Shown in pieces: positions 17,685 through 27,510 of a DNA stretch of 64,000 nucleotides. The DNA lies in the NCBI GenBank assembly GCA_965223165.1, contig CBDCVQ010000020.1:1612001-1676000 (forward strand). The letters are read 5' to 3'. The notes under the pieces were generated by a model. That model did not search any database and was not told the origin of the DNA. It saw only the letters and a list, made by a program, of their open reading frames with translations. The translations under genes were made by a program, and so were the position numbers. The stretch is from JABDMH01 sp965223165. GTDB lineage: Bacteria; Bacteroidota; Bacteroidia; Chitinophagales; Saprospiraceae. Numbering within the stretch: position 1 is the stretch's first letter; each line of letters begins with the position of its first letter.

Positions 17685-18281
17685 CGTACCCTGCTCGGGG
17701 AGAGGATATAATTGAAAGGAACGGCGATGCAAATCTGTGATCCCGTGGGTGATGATGGCCTCCCGATGTTCTTTCGTGGGATAGCCCTTGTTGGTATCCC
17801 AGGCATACTGCGGATATTGCCGGTGCCTCTTTTCCATGTAGCGATCCCGATAGGTCTTGGCTAAGATCGATGCGGCTGCGATGGAGGCAATTTTGCCATC
17901 GCCCTTGACGATACACTCAAACGGGATATCACCATAAGGCTTGAATCGGTTGCCGTCGATCAATAGGCGTTCAGGTGTTTTTTTCAGGCGCCGTATGGCA
18001 TGGTGCATGGCTTCAAAAGAGGCGTTCAGAATGTTAATTCGATCGATGGTCTTCGGATGACAGAAGGCCACGGCATAGTCCAGGGCTTCCCGCTCGATCA
18101 CCGCACGTAGTTCTTCTCGCTTGTCTGCAGACAGAATAAGCTTGGAGTCATCCAGATCCGGATGAGAAAAGTCCACAGGGAGAATCACTGCGGCAGCATA
18201 TACCGGACCTGCGAGACAGCCACGACCGGCCTCATCACAGCCGGCTTCCAGTACAGTGGGATCCAATCGACTCGGTAACAC
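17676..18281 (-). CDS. rnhB: Ribonuclease HII
   Basis: RNase HII removes ribonucleotides embedded in DNA and RNA primers. The 201-residue protein has the catalytic acidic residues in EAGCDEAGRGCLAGPV (Asp-Glu), LDDSKLILSADKR, ERLLIDGNRF (Asp) and IASIAAASILAKTYRDRYM, all at family positions. The start codon is GTG at 18281. Its 3' end overlaps the convergent MBL hydrolase gene by 9 bp. Confidence 0.96.
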   Translation of the reverse strand: MLPSRLDPTVLEAGCDEAGRGCLAGPVYAAAVILPVDFSHPDLDDSKLILSADKREELRAVIEREALDYAVAFCHPKTIDRINILNASFEAMHHAIRRLKKTPERLLIDGNRFKPYGDIPFECIVKGDGKIASIAAASILAKTYRDRYMEKRHRQYPQYAWDTNKGYPTKEHREAIITHGITDLHRRSFQLYPLPEQGTLF

Positions 18282-18403
18282 ATGGCGAATATAGTTAATG
18301 CATGTCAGGGTTGGCGTGGGTCAAAATTTCCGATTGTACTGGGGCTTAGGTCTAGTTCCGATGGGTACGATGCAGAAGAGCTGGTCCATCAGACGGAGAC
18401 CGA

Positions 18404-19519
18404 TCAAATGGTACGGATGCGAAATTCGACCCGCCGATTTTGCTGCTTGCCCTCTTCGGTCTGGTTGGTGGCAATCGGTCTGGTGGTGCCGTACCCAATG
18501 TATGTGAGCCGGCTCTCCTCGATGCCTCGCTGGGTGAGATAGTGCACCACCGCTCTGGCCCGGCGGTTGGAGAGTCTGATATTGTATTCAAATCCCCCAT
18601 CGTGATCTGTGTGGCCACCGACCTCTACCTCCATCGTCGGATACTCCCGCAGCAATCGAATCAACTTGTCGAGGTCGCTTCTGCCTTGTTTCTTGATGGT
18701 CGATTTGTCGGTGTCAAACAATACATTTTTGAGGGGAATAACTCTGTCTTCTACCAGCGGATACCAATCCGTAAACTCGTCCTCGACGCCTTCGACCAGC
18801 GGAGGTCGTTTGTGCACATTGACATCATCGATATAATAGTAGGCAAAGGGCTGTGTATTCAATGCGTGCGATCGACTCTGGGTGCTGTCATCGCTTTCAA
18901 AATTGCCAATGATCAGAAATTTGCACGGTTTTTCGGCGGTAAAGTCGCCCTGCACTTTGTGCCAAAGGTACTGGTCGCCCGGAATGATCTTTTTGCTAAA
19001 CACCTGTGGGTTTCTCGGTACGAGGCGATCGGTTTTTTCCTGCAGCTTTCGCTCAGAAAAGTAGATGCCGAGATTGTTGGCGTGCATGCCGGTATGCAAT
19101 GGAGAGGCCCAAAACTCGACGTGATATGCTTGCCCGGGCACCAAGGGCTCCTTTAGGTTGACCTGCAGATATTCGCGACAGTGGGGCTTGCCTTGCTCGC
19201 ACCCAAAGCAAGTGATGCCCACCATGTACTCGCCTGAGCGGGGCTCTTTTTTGCCAAATCCCTTGTCCTGCCAGGTGTCAGGTACGGTGATATTGGGTCC
19301 ATAGACATCCGGAGAAGCCTCACTGGCAGAACTCCAGTCCTTGACCAGGGAAGAAAAATCCGACCCCCGATAAAACCAGCCATGGGGTAGTATGGAAAAT
19401 GACTCGAAGCTGGGATTTGGCACTAGATTATCCTCATCCGATGGCGGATAATACCATGATCCTAAACCCCACAAGGAGAGCAGAGTAGATATGCCCAAAA
19501 GTACTGATTTATAGAGCAT
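18404..19519 (-). CDS. OmpA family protein with N-terminal jelly-roll-like domain
   Basis: The 371-residue exported protein begins with a hydrophobic signal segment (SVLLGISTLLSLWGLGSW). The first two thirds (NLVPNPSFESFS, SGEYMVGITCFGC, the AYHVEFWASPLHTG pattern) resemble the carbohydrate-binding or jelly-roll modules common in Bacteroidota surface proteins. The C-terminal ~110 residues are an OmpA peptidoglycan-binding domain: LFDTDKSTIKKQGRSDLDKL, VEVGGHTDHDGGFEYNIRLS, and the closing NRRVEF. It likely tethers an envelope structure to peptidoglycan. It is divergent from the ALDH gene, with a shared promoter region at 19520-19656. Confidence 0.88.
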   Translation of the reverse strand: MLYKSVLLGISTLLSLWGLGSWYYPPSDEDNLVPNPSFESFSILPHGWFYRGSDFSSLVKDWSSASEASPDVYGPNITVPDTWQDKGFGKKEPRSGEYMVGITCFGCEQGKPHCREYLQVNLKEPLVPGQAYHVEFWASPLHTGMHANNLGIYFSERKLQEKTDRLVPRNPQVFSKKIIPGDQYLWHKVQGDFTAEKPCKFLIIGNFESDDSTQSRSHALNTQPFAYYYIDDVNVHKRPPLVEGVEDEFTDWYPLVEDRVIPLKNVLFDTDKSTIKKQGRSDLDKLIRLLREYPTMEVEVGGHTDHDGGFEYNIRLSNRRARAVVHYLTQRGIEESRLTYIGYGTTRPIATNQTEEGKQQNRRVEFRIRTI

Positions 19520-19583
19520 TGCGTACGGCTAGCCTAAGATTACACTGCGAAAATCTTACCAAATCCCCCCGCTGTTAGAAATC

Positions 19584-19617
19584 TTGATTCGCTTTAGGGA
19601 GGATCGTTTTACTTTCG
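19584..19617 (+). promoter_or_regulatory. Candidate promoter for the ALDH gene
   Basis: TTG at 19584-19586 and TACTTTCG at 19610-19617 are separated by 23 bp, a loose match to the Bacteroidota -33/-7 promoter (TTG, then TAnnTTTG). They lie 40 bp before the ATG at 19657, which is also preceded by AGAAGG. The last bases of the -7 box deviate from consensus, so this is tentative. Confidence 0.35.
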
Positions 19618-19656
19618 CGGCAAAAAATCAAACCTTTGTAGCCTAAACGTAGAAGG

Positions 19657-21183
19657 ATGAATCCAGATTTTTTGCGCACGTTAGGAATCGAAGCAAGCAA
19701 TGGGGGTACCCGCATCGGCGATCTTTCACTCAGCTCGGATATCACCATGAGCTCGTCGTCTCCGGTGGACGGGCAGCTGATTGCCTCCACCACGGAGACT
19801 AACCACGAACAATTTGAACAGGTCATGGAGGTAGCCGGTCAGGCCTTTGAAACCTGGAAACGCATACCAGCACCAAACCGGGGAGAAGTAGTGCGCCAGT
19901 ACGGTCAGGTCCTGCGCGACCATAAGGAGGCGCTCGGTACATTAGTCTCCTATGAGATGGGCAAGAGCCTGCAGGAAGGTCTGGGTGAAGTGCAGGAGAT
20001 GATCGACATCTGCGATTTTGCCGTGGGACTGTCCCGCCAGCTCTATGGCTTGACCATGCACTCCGAGCGCCCGGAGCACCGTATGTACGAACAGTGGCAC
20101 CCACTGGGCATCGTCGGTATCATTTCGGCCTTCAATTTTCCTGTGGCCGTCTGGTCCTGGAATGCGATGATTGCGCTGGTCTGCGGCGATGTATGTATCT
20201 GGAAACCATCGGAAAAGGCACCGCTGTCTGCCCTGGCCTGTCAAAACCTCTTGGCACCTGTCCTCAAGCAAAACGGTGCTCCGGCAGGCGTATCCTGCAT
20301 CATCAATGGCGACTACCGGATTGGAGAATTTCTGACCAAGGATGCGCGCATCCCCCTAATATCGGCCACCGGCAGCACGCGTATGGGTAGGGCCGTGGGT
20401 GTCGCCGTCGCGCAGCGGTTGGGTCGCTCGCTCTTGGAGTTGGGGGGCAACAATGCCATTATTGTCACGCCACAGGCTGATCTGGACCTGGTGTTGCGGG
20501 GAGCAGTCTTTGGAGCGGTAGGCACAGCGGGTCAACGCTGTACCTCCACCCGACGGCTGATCGTGCACCAGAGCGTGATGGCCAACCTTGCGCAGCGCTT
20601 GGTCAAGGCGTATGCACAATTGCGCATCGGTGATCCGCTGGATGCAGATAATCATATGGGCCCACTGATAGACCAAGATGCGGTGGAGACCTATCTGCAC
20701 GCCCTCGCACAGGTGAAGGCCCAAGGTGGCCAACTGATCGTAGAAGGCGGTAAACTGGAAGGCGATGGGTACGAAAGTGGCTGCTACGTGCGCCCATCCA
20801 TCGCACAGGTGACAAACGATCTCCCGATTGTGCAGCAAGAAACCTTCGCACCGCTGCTCTATCTCATCGAGTATGAAGATCTCTCGCAGGCCATTGCGAT
20901 CCAGAACGATGTGCCACAAGGCCTATCTTCTGCGATCATGACGGACTCCATGCAAGAAGCAGAGCTGTTTTTGTCCGCCGGCGGATCTGACTGTGGGATT
21001 GCCAACGTCAACATTGGCACCAGCGGGGCAGAAATCGGGGGTGCCTTTGGAGGCGAGAAGGAAACCGGTGGTGGTCGAGAGAGTGGATCGGATGCTTGGA
21101 AAGCATATATGCGGCGACAGACAAACACCATAAACTACGGCAAAGCGCTGCCCCTGGCACAAGGGATCAGTTTCGAATTTTAG
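19657..21183 (+). CDS. Aldehyde dehydrogenase, ALDH7 (alpha-aminoadipic semialdehyde dehydrogenase)-like
   Basis: The 508-residue protein fits the ALDH7/antiquitin group. It has NFPVAVWSWNA, the catalytic Glu261 in LELGGNNAIIV and nucleophile Cys295 in AGQRCTSTRRL, and the C-terminal GGAFGGEKETGGGRESGSDAWKAYMRRQ, in which the FGGEKxTGGGRESGSDAWK pattern is typical of ALDH7. Members oxidise alpha-aminoadipic semialdehyde in lysine degradation. No lysine aminotransferase or LysDH is adjacent, so the pathway role is inferred. The gene is followed by a permease gene on the same strand. Confidence 0.93.
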   Translation: MNPDFLRTLGIEASNGGTRIGDLSLSSDITMSSSSPVDGQLIASTTETNHEQFEQVMEVAGQAFETWKRIPAPNRGEVVRQYGQVLRDHKEALGTLVSYEMGKSLQEGLGEVQEMIDICDFAVGLSRQLYGLTMHSERPEHRMYEQWHPLGIVGIISAFNFPVAVWSWNAMIALVCGDVCIWKPSEKAPLSALACQNLLAPVLKQNGAPAGVSCIINGDYRIGEFLTKDARIPLISATGSTRMGRAVGVAVAQRLGRSLLELGGNNAIIVTPQADLDLVLRGAVFGAVGTAGQRCTSTRRLIVHQSVMANLAQRLVKAYAQLRIGDPLDADNHMGPLIDQDAVETYLHALAQVKAQGGQLIVEGGKLEGDGYESGCYVRPSIAQVTNDLPIVQQETFAPLLYLIEYEDLSQAIAIQNDVPQGLSSAIMTDSMQEAELFLSAGGSDCGIANVNIGTSGAEIGGAFGGEKETGGGRESGSDAWKAYMRRQTNTINYGKALPLAQGISFEF

Positions 21184-21270
21184 GCTTATCTTCTGGGTAG
21201 CAATGCGGATAACCATGCTTGTCCTTACCCATCCAAGGCTGCCGGTAGCCGATATCACCGACAACCCAGC

Positions 21271-22680
21271 GTGATCGACGATGCCCATGATCGATCCCAA
21301 GCTGCCCGGACAGAAGAGTTCGAACGAGAACGAGTACCAGAAAGCCACCTAAAGTCCTGGAAAAGCTTTCTGGGCATGTATGCCGGCGAACATGCCGCTG
21401 GCACCGAGTTCATGATTGGTCCCTTGTTTTTGACCGCCGGGGTAAGTGCATTTGATCTGATTGTGGGACTGCTGATCGGCAACTTCTTGGCCGTACTCAG
21501 CTGGCGCTATCTGACCGCTACTATTGCCGTCAAAAACCGCCTCACCCTCTACTACCAGCTGGAGAAAATCTGCGGATCGGGATTGGTGAAGATCTACAAC
21601 CTGGCCAATGGGGTTCTTTTTTGCTTTCTGGCAGGGGCCATGATCACCGTGTCTGCGACGGCTGTGGGCGTGCCCTTTGATATGGAGATGCCCAAGCTGA
21701 CAGATACCACCCCCAACAGCGCTACCTGGGTCATTGTCGTACTGGCCATCGGCATCGTCATCACCTATGTGGCTGCTCGCGGATACAATATGGTTGCCAG
21801 GGCGGCCAACTGGATGGCTCCCCTGATCGTGCTGGCTTTCATACTCTGTGGAATCGTGGCTCTTAACCAGTTGGGTGTGGGCAGTTTCTCCGATTTTTGG
21901 CAGATATGGGGAGATGGATCGGATCCCTTCCCCGGCCAGATCAAGTTTACTTTTTGGCACGTGGTGCTCTGGTCCTGGTTCTGCAATGCGGCGATGCATA
22001 TCGGCATGTCCGATCTGACCGTGTTCCGCTATGCCAAGCGGGCTCGCAGTGGCTGGACCACAGCCGCCGGTATGTATGTAGGTCACTACATGGCGTGGAT
22101 CGCTGCTGCGCTGCTGTATGCCGTCTACCTCCAGTCACCTGAAGCGCAGTCCTTCCTGGCCAACAACGAGGCTCCGCCGGTGGCTCCGGGACCGTTGGCG
22201 CACAATGCGATCGGCATCTTTGGTATCGTCGCCGTGATTTTGGCGGGCTGGACCACGGCCAACCCTACGATCTATCGTGCAGGCCTGGCCTTTCAGGCCA
22301 TCCGTCCCCGGTCGTCGACCTTTGCCACTACGATTATCGCGGGAGGTCTGGCCACGCTAGCAGGCCTCTTTCCGGCCATTGCTATGAAACTCTTAGGATT
22401 TGTCGCCTTTTACGGCTTTGTATTGGCGCCATTTGGTGCGATCATTGTCTTCCAGCATTTTTTTGCGGATCGGGCGGGTATCGTGCGGGACTATGCAGAG
22501 CAAGCAAGCCTTTCTATAAACTACGCGGTAGCCTTTGCGTGGGCCGTGAGTTTTGCGGTCTTCTACGGCATTTCGATCGCATTTGATGTGTTCTTGTCAT
22601 TTCTCACCCTACCGGCTTGGATTGCCTGTGGGGCGCTCTTCTTGTTAGCCAGCAAAATGGTGCAAAAACCGGCCGCCTAA
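21271..22680 (+). CDS. NCS1-like (nucleobase:cation symporter-type) permease
   Basis: The 469-residue membrane protein has around 12 hydrophobic segments and the layout of NCS1 / purine-cytosine permease-like proteins: an N-terminal polar region, the FLGMYAGEHAAGTEFMIGPL helix, WTTANPTIYRAGLAFQAI in the middle and the C-terminal helices. The substrate cannot be told from sequence; cytosine, hydantoin or another nitrogen compound would fit the family. The start is a GTG at 21271 and is uncertain. It lies 87 bp after the ALDH gene and is followed by half of a dispersed repeat. Confidence 0.78.
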   Translation: MIDDAHDRSQAARTEEFERERVPESHLKSWKSFLGMYAGEHAAGTEFMIGPLFLTAGVSAFDLIVGLLIGNFLAVLSWRYLTATIAVKNRLTLYYQLEKICGSGLVKIYNLANGVLFCFLAGAMITVSATAVGVPFDMEMPKLTDTTPNSATWVIVVLAIGIVITYVAARGYNMVARAANWMAPLIVLAFILCGIVALNQLGVGSFSDFWQIWGDGSDPFPGQIKFTFWHVVLWSWFCNAAMHIGMSDLTVFRYAKRARSGWTTAAGMYVGHYMAWIAAALLYAVYLQSPEAQSFLANNEAPPVAPGPLAHNAIGIFGIVAVILAGWTTANPTIYRAGLAFQAIRPRSSTFATTIIAGGLATLAGLFPAIAMKLLGFVAFYGFVLAPFGAIIVFQHFFADRAGIVRDYAEQASLSINYAVAFAWAVSFAVFYGISIAFDVFLSFLTLPAWIACGALFLLASKMVQKPAA

Positions 22681-22686
22681 TAGATC

Positions 22687-22753
22687 TTCGCATTAGATAG
22701 GTTGACTAATTTCTAATAGGATTTTGTTCGCAGACGAGGCATGACCGAACGAT
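22687..22753 (+). repeat. Half-copy of a dispersed inverted-repeat element
   Basis: From TTCGCATTAGAT through CAGACGAGGCATGACCGAACGAT this segment is nearly identical to 41029-41093, the left half of the complete element at 41025-41243. The similarity stops abruptly at 22753, ten bases before the end of the leftward acyl-CoA synthetase gene, so the right half is missing. It lies between the convergent permease and synthetase genes. Confidence 0.75.
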
Positions 22754-22762
22754 TTCCACTCA

Positions 22763-24241
22763 TCAAAGTTCTCCCTGAAAGATCCGAACCAATTGTTTCT
22801 TGGTCACCTTCCCCATGGCATTTCTAGGTAGGTCATCAAGTACCAGAAAGCGGCGGGGGACCTTGTAGCTTGGCAGCCTCTCCTTAAGCCATTGTGTCAG
22901 TGATCGCTCGTCGGGGGCTACGTTTTGCACGATTAGCGCCACCGCAATGATCTCCCCCCACTCCTCGTCGGGTATGCCCACCACACCGCAATCCATGATT
23001 TCTTCGTGCTGACGTAGTATCTCTTCTATTTCGAGGGCGGAAATCTTGTAACCGCCTGACTTGATGATGTCCACCGAGTTGCGACCAAGAATACGGTAGT
23101 AGCCATCTTGTCGTACGGCGATATCTCCGGATCTAAACCAACCTTCCTCGGTAAACTGAGCTGCGGTGGCTTTGGGCCGATTCCAATAGGCCTCAAATAC
23201 ACCATTGCCTTTGATTTGGATCTCTCCGGGTGTACCTTCTTCACATAGGTGGTCATGCTCGTCGACCAACCGAATAGAGACCCCGGGTAAAGGGCTCCCG
23301 ATAGATCCGGGCTTTCTTTCGCCATCATACGGATTGCTGATTGCCATGCCGATCTCTGTCATGCCGTACCTCTCCAAGAGGGTATGGCCACTGATGCTTC
23401 TCCACTCCTCCAGCACGGAGATCGGCAGGGCCGCCGAGCCCGAGACCATCAGGCGAAACTTCTGCAACTTGTCCGTCAGCTCCGCCTGATGCGATGCAGG
23501 TAGCTTGCGGTAGGTGGCGATAAGCTGATAGTAAATCGTTGGAACCGCCATGAAGACATTCACCTTGCTGCGACCGAAGGTCTGCCACACCCGTTCGGGC
23601 TCAAACTTGGGGAGAAACTCACAGCACGCCCCAGACCATAAGGCACAGGAGAGTATATTGATGATCCCATGCACATGGTGCATCGGCAACACATTTAGGA
23701 TGTGGTCATCGGATCGCCAACGCCAGGCATCAACCAGGGTGGTGATTTGCGATTCAATAATGCGGTGCGTGGTCACGACACCTTTGGGTGCACCCGTGGT
23801 CCCGCTGGTGTAGAGAATCATGGCTCGGCGTGTCGGCTTTATATCGGGTAAGGTCGATGCTGCCTGTGATCGCTCCGCCACATTGACATATCTCGGGCAA
23901 GCAATCGATGATACTACCTGTGCAAAAGAAGGTCCATAGACCAATATCTCTGCCTGGCTGTCGTCTATGACATATTGCATCGCTTCAACGGGGTACTTGT
24001 CACTGAGGGGTACCCCTACCCCACCGGCCAACCAGATGCCCCACTGCACGGCGACATACGCAAAGCCTGGTGAGATGAGAAAACAGACTCGGCGTTGCTG
24101 CAGATCCGGCCGGCCGGCCAGGAGCGTGGCAGCCACTTGGCGTGCCTCGGCCAAGAGCGTGACGTAGGTATACGTTTGACCCTCACTGATGATTGCGGTG
24201 CGCTGGCCGTGGCCAGGAGCTCGTGCGATCAGGTTGATCAT
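22763..24241 (-). CDS. Acyl-CoA synthetase, MatB/ACSF3-like (malonyl- or methylmalonyl-CoA synthetase type)
   Basis: This 492-residue AMP-forming ligase has the ATP-binding loop LYTSGTTGAPKGVVTTH, the LLERYGMTEIGMAISNP motif, the A5-like SGDIAVRQDGYYRILGR and the A10 lysine near NAMGKVTKKQL. The stretch MVSGSAALPISVLEEW with the TEIGMAISNPYDGERKPGSIGSPLPGV pattern is characteristic of malonyl-CoA synthetases. The ATG at 24241 overlaps the stop of the GH13 gene (ATGA), indicating translational coupling. It is last in the alkaline phosphatase-symporter-GH13-synthetase cluster. The acid substrate remains inferred. Confidence 0.86.
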   Translation of the reverse strand: MINLIARAPGHGQRTAIISEGQTYTYVTLLAEARQVAATLLAGRPDLQQRRVCFLISPGFAYVAVQWGIWLAGGVGVPLSDKYPVEAMQYVIDDSQAEILVYGPSFAQVVSSIACPRYVNVAERSQAASTLPDIKPTRRAMILYTSGTTGAPKGVVTTHRIIESQITTLVDAWRWRSDDHILNVLPMHHVHGIINILSCALWSGACCEFLPKFEPERVWQTFGRSKVNVFMAVPTIYYQLIATYRKLPASHQAELTDKLQKFRLMVSGSAALPISVLEEWRSISGHTLLERYGMTEIGMAISNPYDGERKPGSIGSPLPGVSIRLVDEHDHLCEEGTPGEIQIKGNGVFEAYWNRPKATAAQFTEEGWFRSGDIAVRQDGYYRILGRNSVDIIKSGGYKISALEIEEILRQHEEIMDCGVVGIPDEEWGEIIAVALIVQNVAPDERSLTQWLKERLPSYKVPRRFLVLDDLPRNAMGKVTKKQLVRIFQGEL

Positions 24242-25710
24242 GCCTCCCTTTTTGAAAAAGCCAGGATCGACGACTTGAAACCAGGTAGCCTCAGTCGCCA
24301 TGTACCTGCCTGGTGAGAGATGGGCAAGTCTCCCCCATCTCCTTGGAGAAGATCTACCATCGGGCTGTCAGTCGAAGGCAACCAATCCATGGGCAGACGC
24401 ATATCGATATCTTGACTGGAGTAGTTGATGAGGACCAATCGATGGTCTTTGTCACGCTGCCACTGCCAGGCAAGCAAATCGCCGTGCTGCGGCAATAGCG
24501 TCCAATTCCCTGTCTGAAACAAGGGATCCTTCACCGCATCCAGCAGGCAGGCATAGTGTTGGTGCTGACAGGCACAATAGATGCCTGGAACCCGGGGCAA
24601 TGCAGCGGCTATCGTGCAGGGACAGGACTGCTCGGCCGGCATGCGGGAGAGCTGCACCGGTGGCTTGATCCGGTGGCCCTGCCACTGGCCGTCGTAGAAC
24701 AGACGCATCCCAGGCAGCGTGGCAAACGCTACGGAGGCTGCTCGTGACTTGGACTCGCCCATCGTATGTAGTGATCTGGGCTCGTCATGATTTTCGATGA
24801 ATCGAACGGTTTTGGATTGGTACGACAGCGAGGCCTGTAGATGGCCATAGATCTCAGCTGTTGACTGGTGGGTCAAAAGATCCAACAAGTACTTGTCGTA
24901 TACGTAGTCAAATCCCTCGCCATGTAGACGATCGCCCGTATTCCAATACGCCTCCGCGATAAAGGTAAATTGAGGAAAATCCTCCTTCACACGCGCAATG
25001 GTCGGGCGCCAGAAGCTCTCCCCATAGACCTCCGCCGGACGGTGCTTTTGCCAGGTCTGCTCAAAGATCTCGGGTAGCAGTAGCATGGCCATATCGCAGC
25101 GAACTCCATCACACAGTGGCGCTATCGCAAGGAGTTGAGCAAGCATGAATTCATGCGTCTCGGCCTTGAAGTAGTCAATTTGCACCGTGTCCGACCACGA
25201 TGGGAAGTACGGATCTCGCCCGTGGGCAAAAGTGCGCCCGGCCCATGGATAATAATCGGCATCCTCAGACGGAGCATGGTCCACCGCCAGGAAGCACTGG
25301 GGGTGGTCAATAATCAGCCGGCTATGTGCATTGAAGTGATTGGGCACATAGTCTAGGATCAATTTCATGCCAGCCCCTCGAATAGCGTCCCGTGCCTGGC
25401 GCAGGTCGGCTACTGAGCCGATCAATCGCGAGGGAATGTAGGCATCGATGGCATAGGGTGAGCCGGTGACATCTTCTCTTTTCCAGCCTGGCGCAATATC
25501 GTCGTAGTGCTGTACCAGATCGGGGTGAAAGCAGTACTCTTCGATCGAACTTTGGGCCGTCTCCCAGACACCCATGAGCCAGATGAAGTCGATGCCCTTG
25601 TCGGCCAGTTCCTGCCAATAGCTATCTGGTATATCGGCCAAGGTGGCTCCTGAACCAAACTGCCGAATCCACAGGCGCGTATTTATCTGATATAGATTCG
25701 GATGGAGCAT
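24238..25710 (-). CDS. GH13 family alpha-amylase-type glycoside hydrolase or transglucosidase
   Basis: The 490-residue protein has the GH13 TIM barrel: conserved region I LILDYVPNHF (~117-126), the nucleophile Asp206 in GVRCDMA, acid/base Glu253 in IAEAYW, and the transition-state Asp309 in ENHDEPRS, with a beta-sandwich C-domain at the end. No signal peptide is visible, so it acts in the cytoplasm, perhaps on imported malto-oligosaccharides or a related sugar. The SSS symporter gene starts 3 bp upstream, supporting a transport-and-cleave pair. It overlaps the synthetase gene by 4 bp. Confidence 0.92.
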   Translation of the reverse strand: MLHPNLYQINTRLWIRQFGSGATLADIPDSYWQELADKGIDFIWLMGVWETAQSSIEEYCFHPDLVQHYDDIAPGWKREDVTGSPYAIDAYIPSRLIGSVADLRQARDAIRGAGMKLILDYVPNHFNAHSRLIIDHPQCFLAVDHAPSEDADYYPWAGRTFAHGRDPYFPSWSDTVQIDYFKAETHEFMLAQLLAIAPLCDGVRCDMAMLLLPEIFEQTWQKHRPAEVYGESFWRPTIARVKEDFPQFTFIAEAYWNTGDRLHGEGFDYVYDKYLLDLLTHQSTAEIYGHLQASLSYQSKTVRFIENHDEPRSLHTMGESKSRAASVAFATLPGMRLFYDGQWQGHRIKPPVQLSRMPAEQSCPCTIAAALPRVPGIYCACQHQHYACLLDAVKDPLFQTGNWTLLPQHGDLLAWQWQRDKDHRLVLINYSSQDIDMRLPMDWLPSTDSPMVDLLQGDGGDLPISHQAGTWRLRLPGFKSSILAFSKREA

Positions 25711-25713
25711 GGC

Positions 25714-27480
25714 CTACCAGAAGGCATAGTAGATGATCGAAAGCGCGATGATCACAATCAGCGTCATCCAGCGAAACTGTGATGAGGTCCGGAACAAGTC
25801 GGGAGAAAAGTGCAGTGCCTTGACATAGTCGCCGCGTCGCTCGCTAAGCAAGAGAATACCTACAATGATGGACACCGCAATGGACAGGATGCCCATCACC
25901 ATGCCCGGTCCATCTTGCACCAGGATCTTGATCCCCGGTACCGTGGAGATCGCAATCGTCGCGACCAGGATGCCCACTTTATACATTTTCTGTGATCCAT
26001 CAGTGGTCGCCTTGGGCTGAGCTGTAATCGACAAGATCACCAATATGGCCGACAACAAAAGAAAGCAGAATCCCATGCGATCGATGAAGGGAAGCTCCGG
26101 GTAGAACTGCTGCAAGGCCCAAGACAGCGGGATGGCGAGCACCACCACCACGGTGGCAGCGGTGGACGTGGTCTTGCGCCAGAAGAGTCCATAAAGGAAT
26201 ATTGCCACGATGCCAGGACTGATAAAGCCCGTGTACTCTTGAATGTACTGGAAGACTTGGCCAAGACTGGACAATCCCGGAGCGATCAGCGCCCCAATCA
26301 GCAAGGCGCCGGCAGCGGCAATCTTGCCCACTAGTACCAGGTGCTTTTCGGTGGAATCCTTCCGCAGCTGCTTGTAGATATCCAAGGTGAAGATGGTCGA
26401 CGTACTATTGACCATCGAGCTGATGGAGGATCCGATGGCAGCAACCAGGGCGGCAAACACGAGCCCCTTAAAGCCGACCGTCACATAGCGGTTGAGCACC
26501 CATGGGAAGGCCTCATCTGCCTTGGCGATATCCGCATGGAGATGGTAGGCTGCGATGCCTGGTATCACCACGATCAGGGGCATTAATATCTTCAGCAGGG
26601 CAGCAAACGCTACACCTGTTTGTGCTTCTTTGATAGACTTGGAGGCCAGGGCACGCTGTATGATGTACTGGTTGGTGCCCCAGTAGTAGATATTGGCGAT
26701 CCACATTCCGCCGAGTAAGACACTTAGGCCCGGGAGTAGACTGTAAGCACTCTTGACGGTGCCCGTGGATATATCCGTGTAGGTATCGTCTTGGTCGAAG
26801 ACCATCTTAAATCGCTCCGGCACCTCCTGAAACAATGTACTCAGCCCATCGAGATAGCCACCACCGCCTACGGCACTGACCACCGTATAGCTCGCTGCGA
26901 ATCCTCCAATGACTAACACAAGCACCTGGATGACATCTGTCCAGACTACCACCTTGAGTCCTCCGAAAATCGAGAAAGAAGCAGAATAAATAACCAGACC
27001 GACGATGCCCCAGATCAGATTGATGCCCATGATGTTTTGTATCGCCAGGCCACCGAGATAGAGGACGGAGGTAATGTTGACAAAGACAAACAGAAAGATC
27101 CAAAACGTGGCCAGCCCCGTGCGAACCCGATTGTCGAATCTCGACTCCAAAAACTGGGGCATGGTATAGATGCCTTTCTCAATAAATACGGGCAGAAAGA
27201 ACTTGGCAACAATGATCAGGGTTACGGCGGCCATCAACTCGTACGATGCGATGGCCAGACCAATCTCAAAGCCCGAGCCATTCATACCGAGTATCTGCTC
27301 TGTTGAGATATTGGATGCGATAAGCGAGCCACCGACAGCCCACCAGGGCAAGGAGCCGCTCGCCAGAAAATAGTCCTGGGTAGATTGGTTTTTGTTGGAT
27401 CGGGAAAACCAGACCCCAATGCCAATCATGATCAGTAAGTAACCAAAGAAGACGGTGGTATCTAAAGGAGAAAAGCTCAT
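25714..27480 (-). CDS. SSS family sodium:solute symporter, SGLT-like
   Basis: The 588-residue protein has the SSS-family pattern with about 14 transmembrane helices, the DYFLASGSLPWWAVGGSLIASNIS motif after helix 1 and GIYTMPQFLESRFDNRVR. The Na2-site helix holds AALVAAIGSSISSMVNSTSTIFTLDIYK. The overall pattern is closest to the bacterial SGLT (sugar) branch. With the GH13 gene 3 bp downstream, uptake of a sugar is likely. It is the second gene of the leftward cluster behind alkaline phosphatase. Confidence 0.93.
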   Translation of the reverse strand: MSFSPLDTTVFFGYLLIMIGIGVWFSRSNKNQSTQDYFLASGSLPWWAVGGSLIASNISTEQILGMNGSGFEIGLAIASYELMAAVTLIIVAKFFLPVFIEKGIYTMPQFLESRFDNRVRTGLATFWIFLFVFVNITSVLYLGGLAIQNIMGINLIWGIVGLVIYSASFSIFGGLKVVVWTDVIQVLVLVIGGFAASYTVVSAVGGGGYLDGLSTLFQEVPERFKMVFDQDDTYTDISTGTVKSAYSLLPGLSVLLGGMWIANIYYWGTNQYIIQRALASKSIKEAQTGVAFAALLKILMPLIVVIPGIAAYHLHADIAKADEAFPWVLNRYVTVGFKGLVFAALVAAIGSSISSMVNSTSTIFTLDIYKQLRKDSTEKHLVLVGKIAAAGALLIGALIAPGLSSLGQVFQYIQEYTGFISPGIVAIFLYGLFWRKTTSTAATVVVVLAIPLSWALQQFYPELPFIDRMGFCFLLLSAILVILSITAQPKATTDGSQKMYKVGILVATIAISTVPGIKILVQDGPGMVMGILSIAVSIIVGILLLSERRGDYVKALHFSPDLFRTSSQFRWMTLIVIIALSIIYYAFW

Positions 27481-27510
27481 GTATCTGTGGGTAAAGTTGT
27501 GGTCGGTCCC